Below are positions 5,782-6,697 of a stretch of DNA of 6,697 bases, one piece after another. How positions within the stretch are numbered: position 1 is the first letter of the stretch; each line of letters opens with the position of its first letter. The position numbers and the translations under genes were made by a program. The notes beneath the pieces were generated by a model that was not told the DNA's origin, did not search any database, and worked only from the letters and a program-made list of their open reading frames with translations. The DNA lies in contig CAZXFF010000068.1 of assembly GCA_964640305.1 (NCBI GenBank), positions 1-6,697 on the forward strand, written 5' to 3'. Source of the stretch: Coprenecus sp964640305 (GTDB lineage Bacteria > Bacteroidota > Bacteroidia > Bacteroidales > UBA932).

Positions 5782-5821
5782 TGACAAAATGTCCTTTTTT
5801 TCTCATGGCAGTATTTTTGTT
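5782..5821 (+). promoter_or_regulatory. grpE promoter region: inverted repeat plus sigma-54-like or -7-like box
   Basis: An inverted repeat GACA-AAA-TGTC (5783-5793) lies 13 bases before TGGCA (5806-5810). The element GG-N10-GT (5807-5820) fits the spacing of a sigma-54 promoter (GG at -24, GC/GT at -12), though the -12 reads TTGTT rather than TTGCW. The same bases contain TATTTTTG (5812-5819), a full match to the Bacteroidetes -7 box, but without TTTG at the -33 position. Either reading gives a start near 5826-5832, about 25 bases before grpE. The repeat may be a regulator site for heat-shock control. Confidence 0.5.
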
Positions 5822-5853
5822 GAATTAATGGCAATTTTAAACTTATAGATGCA

Positions 5854-6435
5854 ATGGATGAAAAAGAGGATATAAAAGAGGATATAAAAAAAGAAGTCAA
5901 AGATTTGAAAGACAGTGAGGTTACAGAGGGGAAAGGCAAAAGGAAAAAGAAAGACGAGACTGTATCCGAAAAAGACAGACTGGAAGAAAATCTTAAGGAA
6001 CTTGAAACCAAGGTGGCTGAAACCAATGACAAATATGTCAGATTGGCTGCGGAGTTTGACAATTACAGACGAAGGACTGCCAAAGAACGTCTGGAACTTA
6101 TATCAACGGCCGGGGAAGATGTCATAAAGGGAATGCTTCCGGTGTTGGATGATTGTGAAAGGGCGTTGGAGGTGCTCCGCAATTCGGACTCCAGCCAGGC
6201 TGCAATAGAAGGTACAGAATTGATCTATAATAAATTGATGACTTATCTGAAGAACCGTGGCCTTTCTGTCATAGAGGCACTCGGTAAAGGATTGGACACT
6301 GATTTTCATGAAGCGGTAGCCCAGATGCCTGTAGAGGATGCCGATAAAAAGAATACCATCATAGATGTAGTCCAGCAGGGGTACATGCTTAATGAAAAGG
6401 TTATCAGGTATGCTAAAGTTGTTGTAGGAGTGTAA
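5854..6435 (+). CDS. grpE: Nucleotide exchange factor GrpE
   Basis: GrpE releases ADP from DnaK and so drives the Hsp70 folding cycle in the cytosol. The 193-residue product has a Lys/Glu-rich disordered start (1-45) that includes a 12-bp tandem duplication (5866-5877 and 5878-5889, giving EDIK twice). A long coiled-coil follows (about 40-90) with YVRLAAEFDNYRRR (61-74). The C-terminal beta domain carries the GrpE signature: DFHEAVAQMP (150-159), QQGYMLNEKVIRYAKV. All family marks are present at normal length. The start at 5854 is the first ATG in frame after the promoter region; an ATG at 5849 is out of frame. dnaJ follows after 4 bases, so the two are one operon. Confidence 0.96.
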   Translation: MDEKEDIKEDIKKEVKDLKDSEVTEGKGKRKKKDETVSEKDRLEENLKELETKVAETNDKYVRLAAEFDNYRRRTAKERLELISTAGEDVIKGMLPVLDDCERALEVLRNSDSSQAAIEGTELIYNKLMTYLKNRGLSVIEALGKGLDTDFHEAVAQMPVEDADKKNTIIDVVQQGYMLNEKVIRYAKVVVGV

Positions 6436-6439
6436 GGAA

Positions 6440-6697
6440 ATGGCAGAAAAAAGAGATTATTACGAAGTACTTGGTGTGTCAAAGGATGCCTCATCGGAAG
6501 AAATAAAAAAGGCATACCGTAAGCTTGCGCTCAAGTATCATCCGGACAGAAACCCCGGTGACGCATCTGCAGAGGAGAAATTCAAAGAAGCTGCAGAGGC
6601 ATATGATGTACTCAGTGATCCTGACAAAAAGGCCAGGTACGACAGATTCGGTCATGCAGGAATGAGTGGTGCAGCAGGCGGTGGGGCACAAGGTTTC
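6440..6697 (+). CDS. dnaJ: Chaperone DnaJ (partial, N-terminal 86 residues; runs off right edge)
   Basis: DnaJ delivers unfolded clients to DnaK and stimulates its ATPase. The visible 86 residues are a complete J-domain, RDYYEVLGVSKDAS then KKAYRKLALKYHPDRNPGD, with the essential HPD at 34-36, and DVLSDPDKKARYDRFG. The first Gly/Ala-rich residues of the G/F linker follow. The zinc-finger and substrate-binding domains would lie beyond the window. The ATG at 6440 is only 4 bases after the grpE stop, with GGAA directly before it, so the genes are co-transcribed and probably translationally linked. With the zinc finger out of view, a shorter J-protein such as CbpA cannot be formally excluded, but the grpE linkage favours DnaJ. 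Confidence 0.93.
   Translation, partial: MAEKRDYYEVLGVSKDASSEEIKKAYRKLALKYHPDRNPGDASAEEKFKEAAEAYDVLSDPDKKARYDRFGHAGMSGAAGGGAQGF

Overview
The window looks like a chromosomal segment of a Bacteroidota member, most likely of the order Bacteroidales. The reasons are the Bacteroidetes-type promoters (TTTG, 19 bp, TAnnTTTG) in front of tRNA-Cys and fba, the scarcity of strong Shine-Dalgarno sequences, the gmk-nadD gene order, and protein sequences that read as Bacteroidales versions of Gmk, NadD, class II aldolase and GrpE. Nothing in the sequence fixes a genus.

Left end (1-512): no gene is supported. The first ~100 bases resemble the end of an IS3/IS150-like insertion sequence, with most of the element lying off the window. 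The rest is spacer holding two diverged direct repeats and a 12-bp tandem duplication next to the tRNA terminator. Positions 513-664 form a complete small transcription unit on the minus strand: promoter, tRNA-Cys(GCA) and intrinsic terminator.

Minus-strand operon (668-2511): gmk (guanylate kinase) overlaps by 4 bp a 424-codon ORF that joins a NadD domain (nicotinate-nucleotide adenylyltransferase), lacking its usual C-terminal tail, to a full-length CutC domain. This fusion is the most unusual feature of the window. Both enzymes of the gmk-nadD pair belong to nucleotide and cofactor synthesis.

Plus-strand half (2518-6697): fba (class II fructose-1,6-bisphosphate aldolase) is divergent from gmk, and their promoter elements are interleaved in a short shared spacer. 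Next come a small lipoprotein related in pattern to the LPP20 type and a secreted protein with a C-terminal transglutaminase-like Cys-His-Asp triad. A hairpin separates the two, and they may act together in the envelope. Last are grpE and the start of dnaJ, the co-chaperones of DnaK, behind a promoter region with an inverted repeat and a box that fits either sigma-54 or the ordinary Bacteroidetes -7 element. dnaJ runs off the right edge.

I did not find a CRISPR array, prophage, defence or toxin-antitoxin system. Most of the window is core housekeeping. The points worth a second look are the NadD-CutC fusion, the grpE promoter, the lipoprotein/transglutaminase pair and the repeat-bearing left flank.
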